Shown here: positions 17,129 through 25,407 of the stretch, in pieces
How the letters are laid out: each line of letters opens with the position of its first letter
Numbering within the stretch: the stretch's first letter is position 1
Assembly (NCBI GenBank): GCA_002452815.1
Contig: DKFM01000006.1
Location: forward strand, 1-64,000
Reading direction: 5' to 3'
Origin: Rhodobacteraceae bacterium UBA6796
GTDB taxonomy: Bacteria > Pseudomonadota > Alphaproteobacteria > Rhodobacterales > Rhodobacteraceae
Length of the DNA: 64,000 nucleotides
Notes under the pieces: generated by a model
Database searches by the model: none
Told to the model about the DNA's origin: nothing
What the model saw: the letters and a program-made list of their open reading frames with translations, nothing else
Made by a program: the position numbers and the translations under genes

Positions 17129-18992
17129 AGGCGGTGCGGCCCGCAGTGGCATAGCCCCAGACCTCGGAATACTCGGAGTCGGTCAGGTTCTCGATCCGGC
17201 CCACCAGATCGACCTTCGGCGTCAGCGCATATTTGCCCGACAGGTTCACGACCGTGTAATCCTCAAGCTTTTCGGTGGCGTAGCTGCCCCAATACTGGGT
17301 GTCCCAGGTATCGGCCACATGCCGCATCCCCAGCGTGACCGAGCCCTGCCCCTGCGCGAAGGCCCAGGTCGCATCCAGCCCCAACTGATGGCGCGGGCGG
17401 CGCACTTCGGGCGCGCCATCGGCATCGCTCGACTTGGTGTAGGTGTAGCTGAAGCCAAATCCCAGCCGGTCAGTCGCCTGCCAGTTGCCCGACACTTCGA
17501 CGCCCCGGCGCTGCGACAGGCCGTCGCTGTTCAGCGCGGTGGTATAGCTCGGGCTGTAGACGATTTCGTTTTCCAGATTTTCGGCAAACAGCGTCATATC
17601 GACCGTGCCACGCCCCCCCGCGAAGGGCAGCTCGACGCCGATGTCGAAGCCCAGCGATTCCTCGGGTTTCAGATCGGGGTTGCCGGTGTAAAAGCCGGGG
17701 GTATAGCCGAATTGCTCATACATCGTCGGGTTGACCACAGCCTTGCCGAGCGAGCCATGCAGCCGCGCGGCGCCGAGCGGATAGGACGCCGCCAGGTTCC
17801 AGGTCGTCGCGTTCTGGAACTGAGCGTTGAAATCCTGCCGCACGCCGGCCTGCACATCCAGCCCGTTGTCGTAGCTGCCCTGATATTCCAGCGCCAGCCC
17901 ATTGGCGTTGCGGGCATAGCGCGTGCCGCCGGTTTCGCGGCGGAAGACCTCGCTGTCATGCTCGGCCAGCAGGGTCACGCGTTGGCGCGACTGATCGACC
18001 GCCGCCCCGTCCAGCGCATAGGCCAGCCGGTAGGCCACCGTTTCGCGCTGCGACAACGCCATCGAGGTCAGGCTGCCGGTCGCGTCATAGCGTTTGGTGT
18101 CGAAGTCATTGCCGCTCAGCGTTAGGCGCTGCTGCAACTGCCCGCCCAGCGTATCGGCCTGCAGCCAGACCGAGGCCAGCGTCTCGCGCCGCTTGCCGTA
18201 ATCGCCGCTGTCCACGATATAGCTGTCGGCATCGGTCGCCGCCCAGTTGTCGGCGTCGAAATCGAAATCCTGATCGGAATGGCGCAGCGTGAACCCGGTC
18301 GAGAAGGTATCGCTCAGCTGCCAGCGGCCGGTCAGATTGGCCGTGGTGCGGCGCGATCCGTCGCGATCCCCGCCATCGCCCGACTGGTCGAACCCGGCCT
18401 CATCGCGGTGCTGCAGCGAAAAGGCCAACTCGCCCTTTTCGCCGCGCGTGCGCACCGCGAAATCGCCCGCATAGCTGCCCGCCGTGCCATATTCGACCCC
18501 GGTCTGATAGCTGGTGCCGGCAGTCTGCGCGCGTTTGGTGTAGATCGCGATCACCCCGGTCGCCGCGTTCGAGCCATAGATCACCGATTGCGGGCCACGC
18601 AGCACCTCGATGCGCTCGACATCGGCCAGCTCCAGCCCCGAGAAATAGTATTCGCCATTCTCGCCCATCGTCGCCTCGACCCCGTCGATCAGGACCAGAA
18701 CATGATTGCCCTCGCCGCCACGGATGCGCACCTGGGTGTTGTAGGGGTCGGACCCCTCGACCGCGACGCCCGGCAGGGCACGGATCGCCTGCTGCACGGT
18801 GGTCAGGCCGCGCGTGGCGATCTGCTCGGCGGTCAGGATCGAATAGGCGCGGCCATAGGCCGACTGCGAAACCGGCAAGAGCCCGCCCGAAACCACGATC
18901 TCGTCCAGTGCGAGAACGTCCTGGGCCAGGACCGGGGCGGCCAGCGCGGTGCTGGAAAGAAGCGAAAGCAAAAGCATGCGAGAGCGGATCAT
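17103..18992 (-). CDS. btuB: TonB-dependent cobalamin outer-membrane receptor
   Basis: A 629-residue TonB-dependent receptor. After the signal peptide (MLLLSLLSSTALAAPVLAQ) come a TonB box-like LDEIVVSG and the plug domain (QQAIRALPGVAVEG, RIRGGEGNHVLVLIDGVEA, IEVLRGPQSVIYGSNAATG). A 22-strand-type barrel follows, ending in a C-terminal Phe. I place the start at ATG 18992; reading further upstream in frame would translate the riboswitch. The riboswitch and the BtuFCD genes after it identify the ligand as a corrinoid. Confidence 0.93.
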   Translation of the reverse strand: MIRSRMLLLSLLSSTALAAPVLAQDVLALDEIVVSGGLLPVSQSAYGRAYSILTAEQIATRGLTTVQQAIRALPGVAVEGSDPYNTQVRIRGGEGNHVLVLIDGVEATMGENGEYYFSGLELADVERIEVLRGPQSVIYGSNAATGVIAIYTKRAQTAGTSYQTGVEYGTAGSYAGDFAVRTRGEKGELAFSLQHRDEAGFDQSGDGGDRDGSRRTTANLTGRWQLSDTFSTGFTLRHSDQDFDFDADNWAATDADSYIVDSGDYGKRRETLASVWLQADTLGGQLQQRLTLSGNDFDTKRYDATGSLTSMALSQRETVAYRLAYALDGAAVDQSRQRVTLLAEHDSEVFRRETGGTRYARNANGLALEYQGSYDNGLDVQAGVRQDFNAQFQNATTWNLAASYPLGAARLHGSLGKAVVNPTMYEQFGYTPGFYTGNPDLKPEESLGFDIGVELPFAGGRGTVDMTLFAENLENEIVYSPSYTTALNSDGLSQRRGVEVSGNWQATDRLGFGFSYTYTKSSDADGAPEVRRPRHQLGLDATWAFAQGQGSVTLGMRHVADTWDTQYWGSYATEKLEDYTVVNLSGKYALTPKVDLVGRIENLTDSEYSEVWGYATAGRTAYVGLRGTF

Positions 18993-19138
18993 CTGTCTTG
19001 TATCCTGCGGCGGACCGATACGGCCCCGATGTCGATCTGCCTTTGGAAAGATGCCTTTCCGCCGACGGTGGCTGTCACCTTTCAGCGGGAAGAACCGCCT
19101 CCCCACACCCCCCGTGTGGTGGAAATCAGTGATCGCCT

Positions 19139-19280
19139 CGGCAGGTCTCCTGGCTCGCGGGTCGTGGCAGCGGGCCGCCTTCCCGGGGTATCCCCAGTGG
19201 CCGTGGCCCATGCTCACCGCTTACAGTTGCGGGGGCAGCACCGGCATTGGGCCGAGGCCCGCACCGATTTCCCTTTTCAT
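19139..19280 (-). promoter_or_regulatory. Cobalamin (B12) riboswitch upstream of btuB
   Basis: On the minus strand the conserved elements appear in order: a CGGTG segment, CCCGCAACTGTAAGCGG (19218-19234), CCACTGG, GGGAAGGCGG, and the B12 box AGCCAGGAGACCTGCC (19140-19155). This is the cobalamin riboswitch core. About 150 nt separate it from the btuB ATG. That stretch holds a CCACAC/GTGTGG hairpin (about 19100-19120) that could be part of the expression platform. Cobalamin would repress the btu operon. Confidence 0.95.
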
Positions 19281-19337
19281 CCGGCTTTTGGGGCCGGAAC
19301 CGAAGTGCGGCCCTCTTGGCGCCGCACGGCATATATG

Positions 19338-20417
19338 TCAAGAATTATTGGGCGTTTCGGGCAGATCCGTGGCCTTGGGCGCAGAATGCGCACAGGCCCG
19401 GTTGAACCGCACCGAGGACAGCAGCGCCAACCCGATGAAGCCTGCCCCCAGAAGGCCGGTAATGACCTCGGGAATATGCATCAGGGTCTGCGCGAACATG
19501 ATGCCGCTCAGGATCAGGATCGACCAGAACGCACCATGTTCCAGATAGCGCAGCTCGGCCAGGGTGTTGCGTTCGACCAGCATGATCGTCATCGACCGCA
19601 CATACATCGCCCCGATGCCCAGACCGATCGCGATCAGGAACAGGTTCTGGGTCAGCGCGAAGGCGCCGATGACCCCGTCGAAGCTGAACGATGCGTCCAG
19701 CACTTCAAGGTAAAGAAACGCGCCCAAGCCCCCCTTGGCGGCCTCGGTCGTCATCGAGGCGCGGTCGAGCACCTGGCCCAGCACCTCGACCGCCAGAAAG
19801 GTCAAGAGCCCCGCGACGGCAGCAAACAGGAAGCTGCCCTCGGTGCCCGGCGGCAGAACCCAGGTGAACAGCATCACCACCGCCAGCACGAAACCGATCT
19901 CCAGCCCGCGGATCGAGGCGCAGGCGCGCAGGCGGCGTTCGAGGGCGGCGATCCAGTCGACTTCCTTGCCCTCGTCGATGAAATAGGTCAGCGCCACCAT
20001 CATCAGGAAGGCGCCGCCGAAAGCCGCGATCGAGACATGGGCCGAACCGATGATGCGCGCATATTCGGCCGGTTTCGTTGCGGCCAGAACCAGCGCCTCG
20101 ATCGGGCCGATGCCCGCGGCGATCACCACGATCAGCAGCGGAAACAGGATGCGCATGCCGAAGACCGCAATCACGATGCCCCAGGTCAGGAAGCGATGCT
20201 GCCACTCGGGCGTCATGTCCTTGAGCTTGTTGGCATTCACGATGGCATTGTCGAAGGACAGGCTGATTTCCAGCACCGCCAGAACGCCCGCGATCAGAAA
20301 GAACGACAGCGCGCCTGTGAAGTTGCCCGAATAGCCCCAGCCCAGCCAGAAGGCCAGGACCAGCCCCACTGCGGTAAAACCGAAAGCCCAACGGAAATAG
20401 TGAATGGCCGTGCGCAT
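19338..20417 (-). CDS. DUF475 family integral membrane protein (TerC-like)
   Basis: A 359-residue protein with about nine hydrophobic segments. It has two internal TerC-like halves, each with an acidic motif inside the membrane: LEISLSFDNAIVNA near the N-terminus and LDASFSFDGVIGAFA after the midpoint. Such repeats are typical of DUF475/TerC-type proteins, proposed to move divalent metal ions. I chose ATG 20417, which has AGGAGCG 6 nt upstream. It is upstream of, but separate from, the riboswitch of btuB. The physiological substrate is unknown. Confidence 0.85.
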   Translation of the reverse strand: MRTAIHYFRWAFGFTAVGLVLAFWLGWGYSGNFTGALSFFLIAGVLAVLEISLSFDNAIVNANKLKDMTPEWQHRFLTWGIVIAVFGMRILFPLLIVVIAAGIGPIEALVLAATKPAEYARIIGSAHVSIAAFGGAFLMMVALTYFIDEGKEVDWIAALERRLRACASIRGLEIGFVLAVVMLFTWVLPPGTEGSFLFAAVAGLLTFLAVEVLGQVLDRASMTTEAAKGGLGAFLYLEVLDASFSFDGVIGAFALTQNLFLIAIGLGIGAMYVRSMTIMLVERNTLAELRYLEHGAFWSILILSGIMFAQTLMHIPEVITGLLGAGFIGLALLSSVRFNRACAHSAPKATDLPETPNNS

Positions 20418-20536
20418 GATCGCTCCTGTGGGGATATGTCGCACAGATAGGAAGCCGCCCAAGCCCCCGCAAGGCGGCCCCTGTCAGATCCTGCGCAAGT
20501 GGTTTGCGCGCAACACCGGCCCCGCCCGTCCGCCGT

Positions 20537-20956
20537 TCAAAGCCCCGCGCGGCCCAGCCAGCCCAGAATCCGGTCGCGGTTCACCCCCAGATCGGACCGG
20601 CCAAAGACCAGATGACCGCGGATGTGGACCCGGTCGCCCTCGATCCACAGGTTGGTGATGTCGGGAAAGCCCCAGACGGCCGAACGGGTGACAAAGGTCA
20701 TCAGCCCCTCTTCGACGCTGCCCTCCAGCAAGACCGTGCGCGGGCTGGCCGCGACGATCCGGCCCAGTTCCGCCAGACGCGCCTGCGGATCGGGGATCTG
20801 GCGCACCGCCTCGAAGCCGCCGGTGGCGGGCCAGTCGCCCTCGGTCTTGGTGGCGGCCATCTTGTGCCAGCGGTCGGCGGGCAGCGGCGCCAGCCGGACC
20901 CAGGCCGCCAGGCCTGCCACCAGCAGAACCAGGGCGATCAGGCCGATGCGGATCAT
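20537..20956 (-). CDS. DUF1499 family exported protein
   Basis: A 139-residue protein with a single N-terminal hydrophobic segment (LIALVLLVAGLAAWV) and a soluble domain. The domain ends in the DUF1499-like pattern of an aromatic/hydrophobic strand followed by SDLGVNRDRI. No enzymatic function is known for this family. It overlaps the agmatinase gene by 4 nt, so the two are translated together. Confidence 0.75.
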   Translation of the reverse strand: MIRIGLIALVLLVAGLAAWVRLAPLPADRWHKMAATKTEGDWPATGGFEAVRQIPDPQARLAELGRIVAASPRTVLLEGSVEEGLMTFVTRSAVWGFPDITNLWIEGDRVHIRGHLVFGRSDLGVNRDRILGWLGRAGL

Positions 20957-21927
20957 GCCGGGGCCCCGCGGCGCCGGGTCCAGCCGTAAAGTGCGATCAG
21001 TTCCATCGCGACATGGGCACCCGCAATCGCGGTGGCACCGGTGGTGTCATAGGGGGGCGAGACCTCGACCACATCGCCGCCCAGCAGGGTAATCCCTGCC
21101 AGCCCGCGCAGGATCGCCGCCGCCTGCCAGCTGGCCAGACCGCCCCAGACCGGCGTGCCGGTGCCCGGCGCGAAGGCCGGATCGAGGCAGTCGATATCGA
21201 AAGTGATATAGCAGGGCCGATCCCCCACCACCTGCCGGATCCGCGCGATTGTGGCCTCCACCCCCTGCTGATGCACGAAGGGCGCGTCGACGATACCGAC
21301 CCCCAGCGTGTCGGGGTTGTCGGTGCGGATACCGACCGAAACCGTCGCCGCCGGATCGACGACGCCGGTCTTGATCGCCTTGTACAGGAAGGTGCCGTGG
21401 TCGATCCGGTCCATGTCGTCATCGGCCCAGGTATCGGAATGCGCATCGAACTGGATCAGCGCGACGGGACCGAATTTTTCCGCATAGGCGCGCAGGATCG
21501 GCAGCGTGATGAAATGATCGCCGCCCAGCGTGATGCTGCCCGCACCCGCCGCCAGAATTCCCGCGATATGGGCCTGCACCTTGCCCGGGAAGCTGGGCGT
21601 ATGGGCATAGTCGAAGGCCAGATCGCCATAATCGACCACGGTCATTTCGCTCAGCGGATCGTAGCCCCAGCCATAGGGCGCATCGAAGGCCTGCAGCGCC
21701 GAGGCCTCGCGGATCGCGCGCGGCCCGAAGCGCGCGCCCGGACGATGCGTAACCGCCTGATCGAAGGGCACGCCAGTCACCGCCAGATCGACACCCGTCA
21801 GATCCTTGGTATAGCGGCGGCGCAGGAAACTGGTGGCCCCGCCAAACGCATTTTCAAAGGCCAGCCCCCGCGGATCTTCGCGCGTGAAGGCCATGTCGAT
21901 CTGATGTTTCGCGTCTTCGAGTGCCAT
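20953..21927 (-). CDS. speB: Agmatinase / ureohydrolase
   Basis: A 324-residue ureohydrolase. The binuclear Mn site motifs are visible: GGDHFITLP, FDAHSDTW and FDIDCLDPAFAPGTG. These enzymes hydrolyse agmatine to putrescine and urea, or related guanidino substrates. I chose the ATG at 21927 with AAAGGGGGG upstream. Guanidinobutyrase or guanidinopropionase cannot be excluded from motifs alone. Confidence 0.88.
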   Translation of the reverse strand: MALEDAKHQIDMAFTREDPRGLAFENAFGGATSFLRRRYTKDLTGVDLAVTGVPFDQAVTHRPGARFGPRAIREASALQAFDAPYGWGYDPLSEMTVVDYGDLAFDYAHTPSFPGKVQAHIAGILAAGAGSITLGGDHFITLPILRAYAEKFGPVALIQFDAHSDTWADDDMDRIDHGTFLYKAIKTGVVDPAATVSVGIRTDNPDTLGVGIVDAPFVHQQGVEATIARIRQVVGDRPCYITFDIDCLDPAFAPGTGTPVWGGLASWQAAAILRGLAGITLLGGDVVEVSPPYDTTGATAIAGAHVAMELIALYGWTRRRGAPA

Positions 21928-22044
21928 TTGCCCCCCTTTTTGCCCTTGCTGAACCCTCGGCCAGCAAAGGTCAAGCACCGGCCGGTCCCGACCAGACGGG
22001 ACGCGGGGTGGGACCGCATGTCGCAGTTCGAATTAGAATTATTC

Positions 22045-22058
22045 TTGATCCAGATCAA
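22045..22058 (+). promoter_or_regulatory. FnrL/FNR box upstream of cytochrome c peroxidase
   Basis: TTGATCCAGATCAA is a perfect TTGAT-N4-ATCAA site, centred about 70 nt upstream of the peroxidase ATG. It is consistent with oxygen-limited activation by FnrL. Confidence 0.88.
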
Positions 22059-22121
22059 ATGGATCACGGACCCGTGAGTTTAGAAAGATTCCAGCTTTCG
22101 GAGCTACGGAGGAATCTAGCC

Positions 22122-23168
22122 ATGAAACGTAATCTCGCTTTCGCGCTTGCCGCCACGACGGTGCTGGCCGCACCGGCGGTCGCGGACGATGCCGCGCTGC
22201 GCGAAGAGGCCAAGGGCCTGTTCGAAGTCATTCCGATGCAGGCACCGCAGCTTGCCAGCGGCAACAGCATCACCCGCGAAAAGGTCGATCTGGGCACCAT
22301 GCTGTTCTTCGATCCGCGGATGTCGAAATCGGGCCTGTTCTCGTGCCAGTCGTGCCACAACGTCGGTCTGGGCGGTGTTGACGGGCTGGAAACCTCGGTC
22401 GGCCACGGCTGGCAGAAAGGGCCGCGCAACGCCCCCACGATGCTGAACGCCGTGTTCAACATCGCCCAGTTCTGGGATGGCCGTGCGCCCGACCTTGCGG
22501 CGCAGGCGAAAGGCCCGGTTCAGGCCGGCGTCGAAATGAACAACACCCCCGATCAGGTGGTGGCGACGCTGAATTCGATGCCCGGCTATGTCGATGCGTT
22601 CAAGGCCTCTTTCCCGGGCGAAGCCGACCCCGTCACCTTCGACAATTTCGCGCTGGCGATCGAGGCGTTCGAGGCGACGCTGGTCACGCCGAACTCGAAA
22701 TTCGACCAGTTCCTGATGGGGCAGGACGGCGCCATGAACGAGCAGGAAAAACGCGGTCTGGTCGCCTTTATGGATAAGGGCTGCTCCTCGTGCCACAATG
22801 GCATCAACTTCGGCGGGAACGGCTATTATCCCTTCGGCCTGATCGAAAAGCCCGGCGCCGACATTCTGCCCGAAGGCGACCGCGGGCGCTTTGCCGTGAC
22901 CGAAACCGCAGATGATGAATATGTCTTCCGCGCGGCGCCCCTGCGCAACATCGCCGTCACTGCGCCCTATTTCCACTCGGGCAAGGTTTGGGATCTGAAG
23001 GTTGCGGTGGACATCATGGCGGAATCGCAACTGGGCGAACAGCTGGACGAGGCCACGATCGACGACATCGTCGCCTTCCTTGGCACGCTGACGGGCGAGC
23101 AGCCGCGGGTCGTGCACCCGACCTTCCCGGTCAGCACTGCGACGACGCCGAAACCGGCGCCGATGTAA
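22122..23168 (+). CDS. ccpA: Di-haem cytochrome c peroxidase
   Basis: A 348-residue periplasmic protein. A signal peptide (LAFALAATTVLAAPAVA) is followed by two CxxCH haem sites, CQSCH and CSSCH. Family motifs include NAPTMLNAVFNIAQFWDGRA and AAPLRNIAVTAPYFHSGK. It reduces hydrogen peroxide to water with electrons from c-type cytochromes. The ATG at 22122 has GGAGGAATC upstream. The perfect FnrL box in front implies expression at low oxygen, when respiration-derived peroxide must be removed without catalase. Confidence 0.95.
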   Translation: MKRNLAFALAATTVLAAPAVADDAALREEAKGLFEVIPMQAPQLASGNSITREKVDLGTMLFFDPRMSKSGLFSCQSCHNVGLGGVDGLETSVGHGWQKGPRNAPTMLNAVFNIAQFWDGRAPDLAAQAKGPVQAGVEMNNTPDQVVATLNSMPGYVDAFKASFPGEADPVTFDNFALAIEAFEATLVTPNSKFDQFLMGQDGAMNEQEKRGLVAFMDKGCSSCHNGINFGGNGYYPFGLIEKPGADILPEGDRGRFAVTETADDEYVFRAAPLRNIAVTAPYFHSGKVWDLKVAVDIMAESQLGEQLDEATIDDIVAFLGTLTGEQPRVVHPTFPVSTATTPKPAPM

Positions 23169-23192
23169 GACGAACCGAAGCTCGCTTCGATC

Positions 23193-23224
23193 AGGGCGCG
23201 GGGGAAGACCCCGCGCCCTTTTTC
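23193..23224 (+). terminator. Intrinsic terminator of the peroxidase gene
   Basis: AGGGCGCGGGG and CCCCGCGCCCT arms with a short loop, followed by a T run, 25 nt after the stop. Confidence 0.85.
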
Positions 23225-23273
23225 ATTGGCGGGGAAAGCCGGGGCGCGCGCCGTGCGTCTGCCCCGGACAGCA

Positions 23274-23300
23274 GAAAGCCCCGGACATGCCGGGGCTTTC
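23274..23300. terminator. Hairpin terminator upstream of the tehA-type gene end
   Basis: A near-perfect palindrome, GAAAGCCCCGG - ACATG - CCGGGGCTTTC. It lies between the peroxidase terminator and the stop of the minus-strand transporter and probably ends the latter's transcript. Confidence 0.6.
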
Positions 23301-23320
23301 ATCGTGTTACGGCGCAGCCC

Positions 23321-24322
23321 TTATTCGGGCACGCAGATCTCGTGGCGCAGGATGCCCAGGATCGTGCGCCCGATCAGCCCCGCGATCAGCACGCTCAGCG
23401 TCACCAGCAAGGCGGTGGCAAAGCGCAGATGGAAGGCCGAATGCGCCAGTTCCGAATACAGGAAGGTGGCAATGGTCAGCGCGGCCAGCGGGAAGCTGAG
23501 GGCCCAGAACGACATCGCGAAGGGCAGCCGCAGGATGCGCGGGATCTGCACCGCCACCAGCGCACCGAACACATAGGCCAGCGACAGCAGGATATGGCCG
23601 AACGGATCGACCGTGGCACCTTCGGTCATCGTCAGGCGCACCCAGGCGATGAAGGCCACTGCGGGCGGCGCCACCATGATCACCAGCGTCGGCTGCAACC
23701 GCCCGGGCAGCGGATCGTGGAACACCAGCCGGTTGAAGACCAGCGTCAGCAGCACCATCCAGAAGATCATCCCCGCCGAGAAGAACAGCCAGGACAGCTC
23801 GACAAATCCCAGCTGTGCGCCCGCCACCGGCACGATCACATTGCCCACCGCCGGAATGAACCAGGCCGGGTTCAGATGGCCGTGCTGAAAGCTGCGGGTG
23901 CCGATCCAGCTGGTGATGACCGAGATCGTCATCACGGCCTGCAGCGCGGTGCCCGTGCCCCACAGCGCCAGCGCCAGCGGTTTCGACACGCTCATCGCGA
24001 TGATCGCCAGCAGCAAGAGCGAGATCGCCACCGTCGGGAAGAAGGCAAGCCGGATCGGGTGATGCCATTCCGCCGAGACCGCGCGCCAATGCTGCGTGGC
24101 CTTGAGCGCATAGACCCCCAGCAGCAGCACGAAGACCGCCGCCGTCACCACAAAGGCGACCTGATAGGGCAAGGGCCCGATCTCCAGCGGACCGGCCGCC
24201 GCGCGCAACGCCAGCGTGAAGCCGCCCAGCCCCATCGTGGTGGCAAAGAAGGTGATCGGGAAATGTTCAAGCCGGCTATGCGGCGCATCGGGTGCGGCGG
24301 CGGCAGGGGAAGGCGCGCTCAT
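23321..24322 (-). CDS. TDT/SLAC1-TehA family transporter
   Basis: A 333-residue protein with about ten hydrophobic segments. It has the family start LEHFPITFFATTMGLGGFTLA and the HLNPAWFIPAVGNVIVP segment. Members are anion channels or C4-dicarboxylate/tellurite-type exporters. The substrate is not predictable from the sequence. AGGAGACCTCG precedes the ATG. The gene is divergent from an NsrR-like regulator across 182 nt containing candidate redox operators, so it may respond to nitric oxide or low oxygen. Confidence 0.85.
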   Translation of the reverse strand: MSAPSPAAAAPDAPHSRLEHFPITFFATTMGLGGFTLALRAAAGPLEIGPLPYQVAFVVTAAVFVLLLGVYALKATQHWRAVSAEWHHPIRLAFFPTVAISLLLLAIIAMSVSKPLALALWGTGTALQAVMTISVITSWIGTRSFQHGHLNPAWFIPAVGNVIVPVAGAQLGFVELSWLFFSAGMIFWMVLLTLVFNRLVFHDPLPGRLQPTLVIMVAPPAVAFIAWVRLTMTEGATVDPFGHILLSLAYVFGALVAVQIPRILRLPFAMSFWALSFPLAALTIATFLYSELAHSAFHLRFATALLVTLSVLIAGLIGRTILGILRHEICVPE

Positions 24323-24425
24323 CGAGGTCTCCTTGGCTGACGGGTCGGGGGGTGAGGCCGGCCATGATATTCAACATTACGCATGTATCTATAACCGATC
24401 GGCCTGCGCGATGCGCGGCTTAATT

Positions 24426-24455
24426 GATGCATTTTGCATATCTGATCTGGGTCAA
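24426..24455. promoter_or_regulatory. Candidate Rrf2 (NsrR-like) operator and FNR-like site
   Basis: GATGCATTTTGCATATC (24426-24442) is a dyad resembling NsrR-type operators. CTGATCTGGGTCAA (24442-24455) matches the FNR consensus at 8 of 10 positions. The two abut in the divergent tehA-type/nsrR-like spacer, about 50-80 nt before the regulator start. Confidence 0.5.
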
Positions 24456-24504
24456 ATCGTCCCAAGGCGAAATCCCCTATGCAGGGCCAACCAAAGGAAC
24501 CGCC

Positions 24505-25014
24505 ATGAGATTGACCACCCGCACCAACCTTGCCATGCGCGCGCTGATGTTCTGCGCAGTCAACCCCGAACGGATCGTGCGCAAGCACGAGATCGCCGAG
24601 GCCTGCAACGCTTCGGAAAACCATCTGGCACAGGTCGTCAACACCTTGGCACAGCGCGGTTTCATCGAAACGCAGCGCGGCCGGTCCGGCGGATTGCGGC
24701 TTGCGCGTCCGATGGACCAGATCGGCGTGGGCGAGGTGCTGCGCGCCTTCGAGGCGACCCTGCCCTTTGCGGAATGTTTCGACCTCGATTCGAACACCTG
24801 CCCGCTCTACGAGGCCTGCCTGTTCCGCGAAGCCCTGCTGGAGGCGCTGGAGGCCTTCTATGCCTCGATGGATCGGCGGACTTTGGCCGATATGGTCGCG
24901 GATAACGCCGCGCTGGAACACCTGCTGCGACTGCCCGGAACACCTGCGATTTCGGTCTGCGGCGGGCCCCGTCCCGCAGCCAAGGACGAGACCGAACCGC
25001 GCGCGGCCCTGTAA
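24505..25014 (+). CDS. nsrR: Rrf2-family regulator, NsrR-like
   Basis: A 169-residue regulator. Residues 1-75 are the Rrf2 winged helix (MRLTTRTNLAMRALMFCA, ACNASENHLAQVVNTLAQRG, GRSGGLRLA). The cysteines in CFDLDSNTC and PLYEAC, spaced Cys-x8-Cys-x5-Cys, match the [Fe-S] ligands of NsrR, the nitric oxide sensor. The C-terminal tail is longer than usual and carries one more Cys. The ATG at 24505 lies behind AAAGGAACCGCC. It probably represses its own gene and the divergent transporter. Confidence 0.85.
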   Translation: MRLTTRTNLAMRALMFCAVNPERIVRKHEIAEACNASENHLAQVVNTLAQRGFIETQRGRSGGLRLARPMDQIGVGEVLRAFEATLPFAECFDLDSNTCPLYEACLFREALLEALEAFYASMDRRTLADMVADNAALEHLLRLPGTPAISVCGGPRPAAKDETEPRAAL

Positions 25015-25070
25015 CATCCGCGCGAGGCCGCGCGCCCGGCTTCATCTTCGCTTGACCGGTTAACAAACAA

Positions 25071-25146
25071 GGCGTAGCTCCGCCGCGATTTCGCCATTTT
25101 CAGGGTGCCTCATAAAGGGGCAAGGCGAAAATCATTGAGGCAAACC
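25071..25146 (+). promoter_or_regulatory. Structured 5' leader with alternative stems over a ribosome-binding site
   Basis: Several pairings overlap. TGCCTC (25106-25111) can pair with GGGGCA (25117-25122) around an ATAAA loop. Alternatively TGCCTCA (25106-25112) can pair with TGAGGCA (25136-25142), which covers the GAGG ribosome site. GATTTCGCC (25087-25095) can pair with GGCGAAAATC (25124-25133), a stem that crosses the second pairing. This is the layout of an on/off translational switch or a pseudoknot. It is seen by eye only; no folding energy was computed. Confidence 0.45.
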
Positions 25147-25260
25147 ATGCAGACCACGCAACAACAGGGCACGCCCTCCGCTCCGGCCAAACCGCAGCAA
25201 CAGGGACAAACCGCCCCCGCACCGCAACAGACCGGGTTCACCGACTGGGCGTCGATCTGA
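25147..25260 (+). CDS. 37-residue Gln/Pro-rich micro-protein
   Basis: A short ORF of 37 codons preceded by GAGG 6 nt before the ATG. The protein is rich in Gln, Pro, Ala and Thr, has no charged residue except one Lys and one Asp, and ends in FTDWASI. It has no hydrophobic segment or signal peptide. The folded leader immediately upstream and the clear ribosome site suggest it is truly translated. I do not recognise its function. It could also be a leader peptide of a regulatory RNA, although no long gene follows within 140 nt. Confidence 0.55.
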   Translation: MQTTQQQGTPSAPAKPQQQGQTAPAPQQTGFTDWASI

Positions 25261-25407
25261 GCCCGGACCCGTGGCGCGGGCTGTGTGAAACGGCCCCGCC
25301 CTCCGCCCCGGCCGTCTTGGCCGCCGGACCTTAGCCCTGCATCGCGCCCGGGCTTGCATGGGCCTGCATTGCGCGGGACACTGGCGCATTGCCAGAGCGA
25401 TCCGCAG

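Noticed and set aside
18993-19217. A longer btuB start translating 75 more residues
   Set aside because: That stretch is the riboswitch and leader; the true signal peptide begins at ATG 18992.
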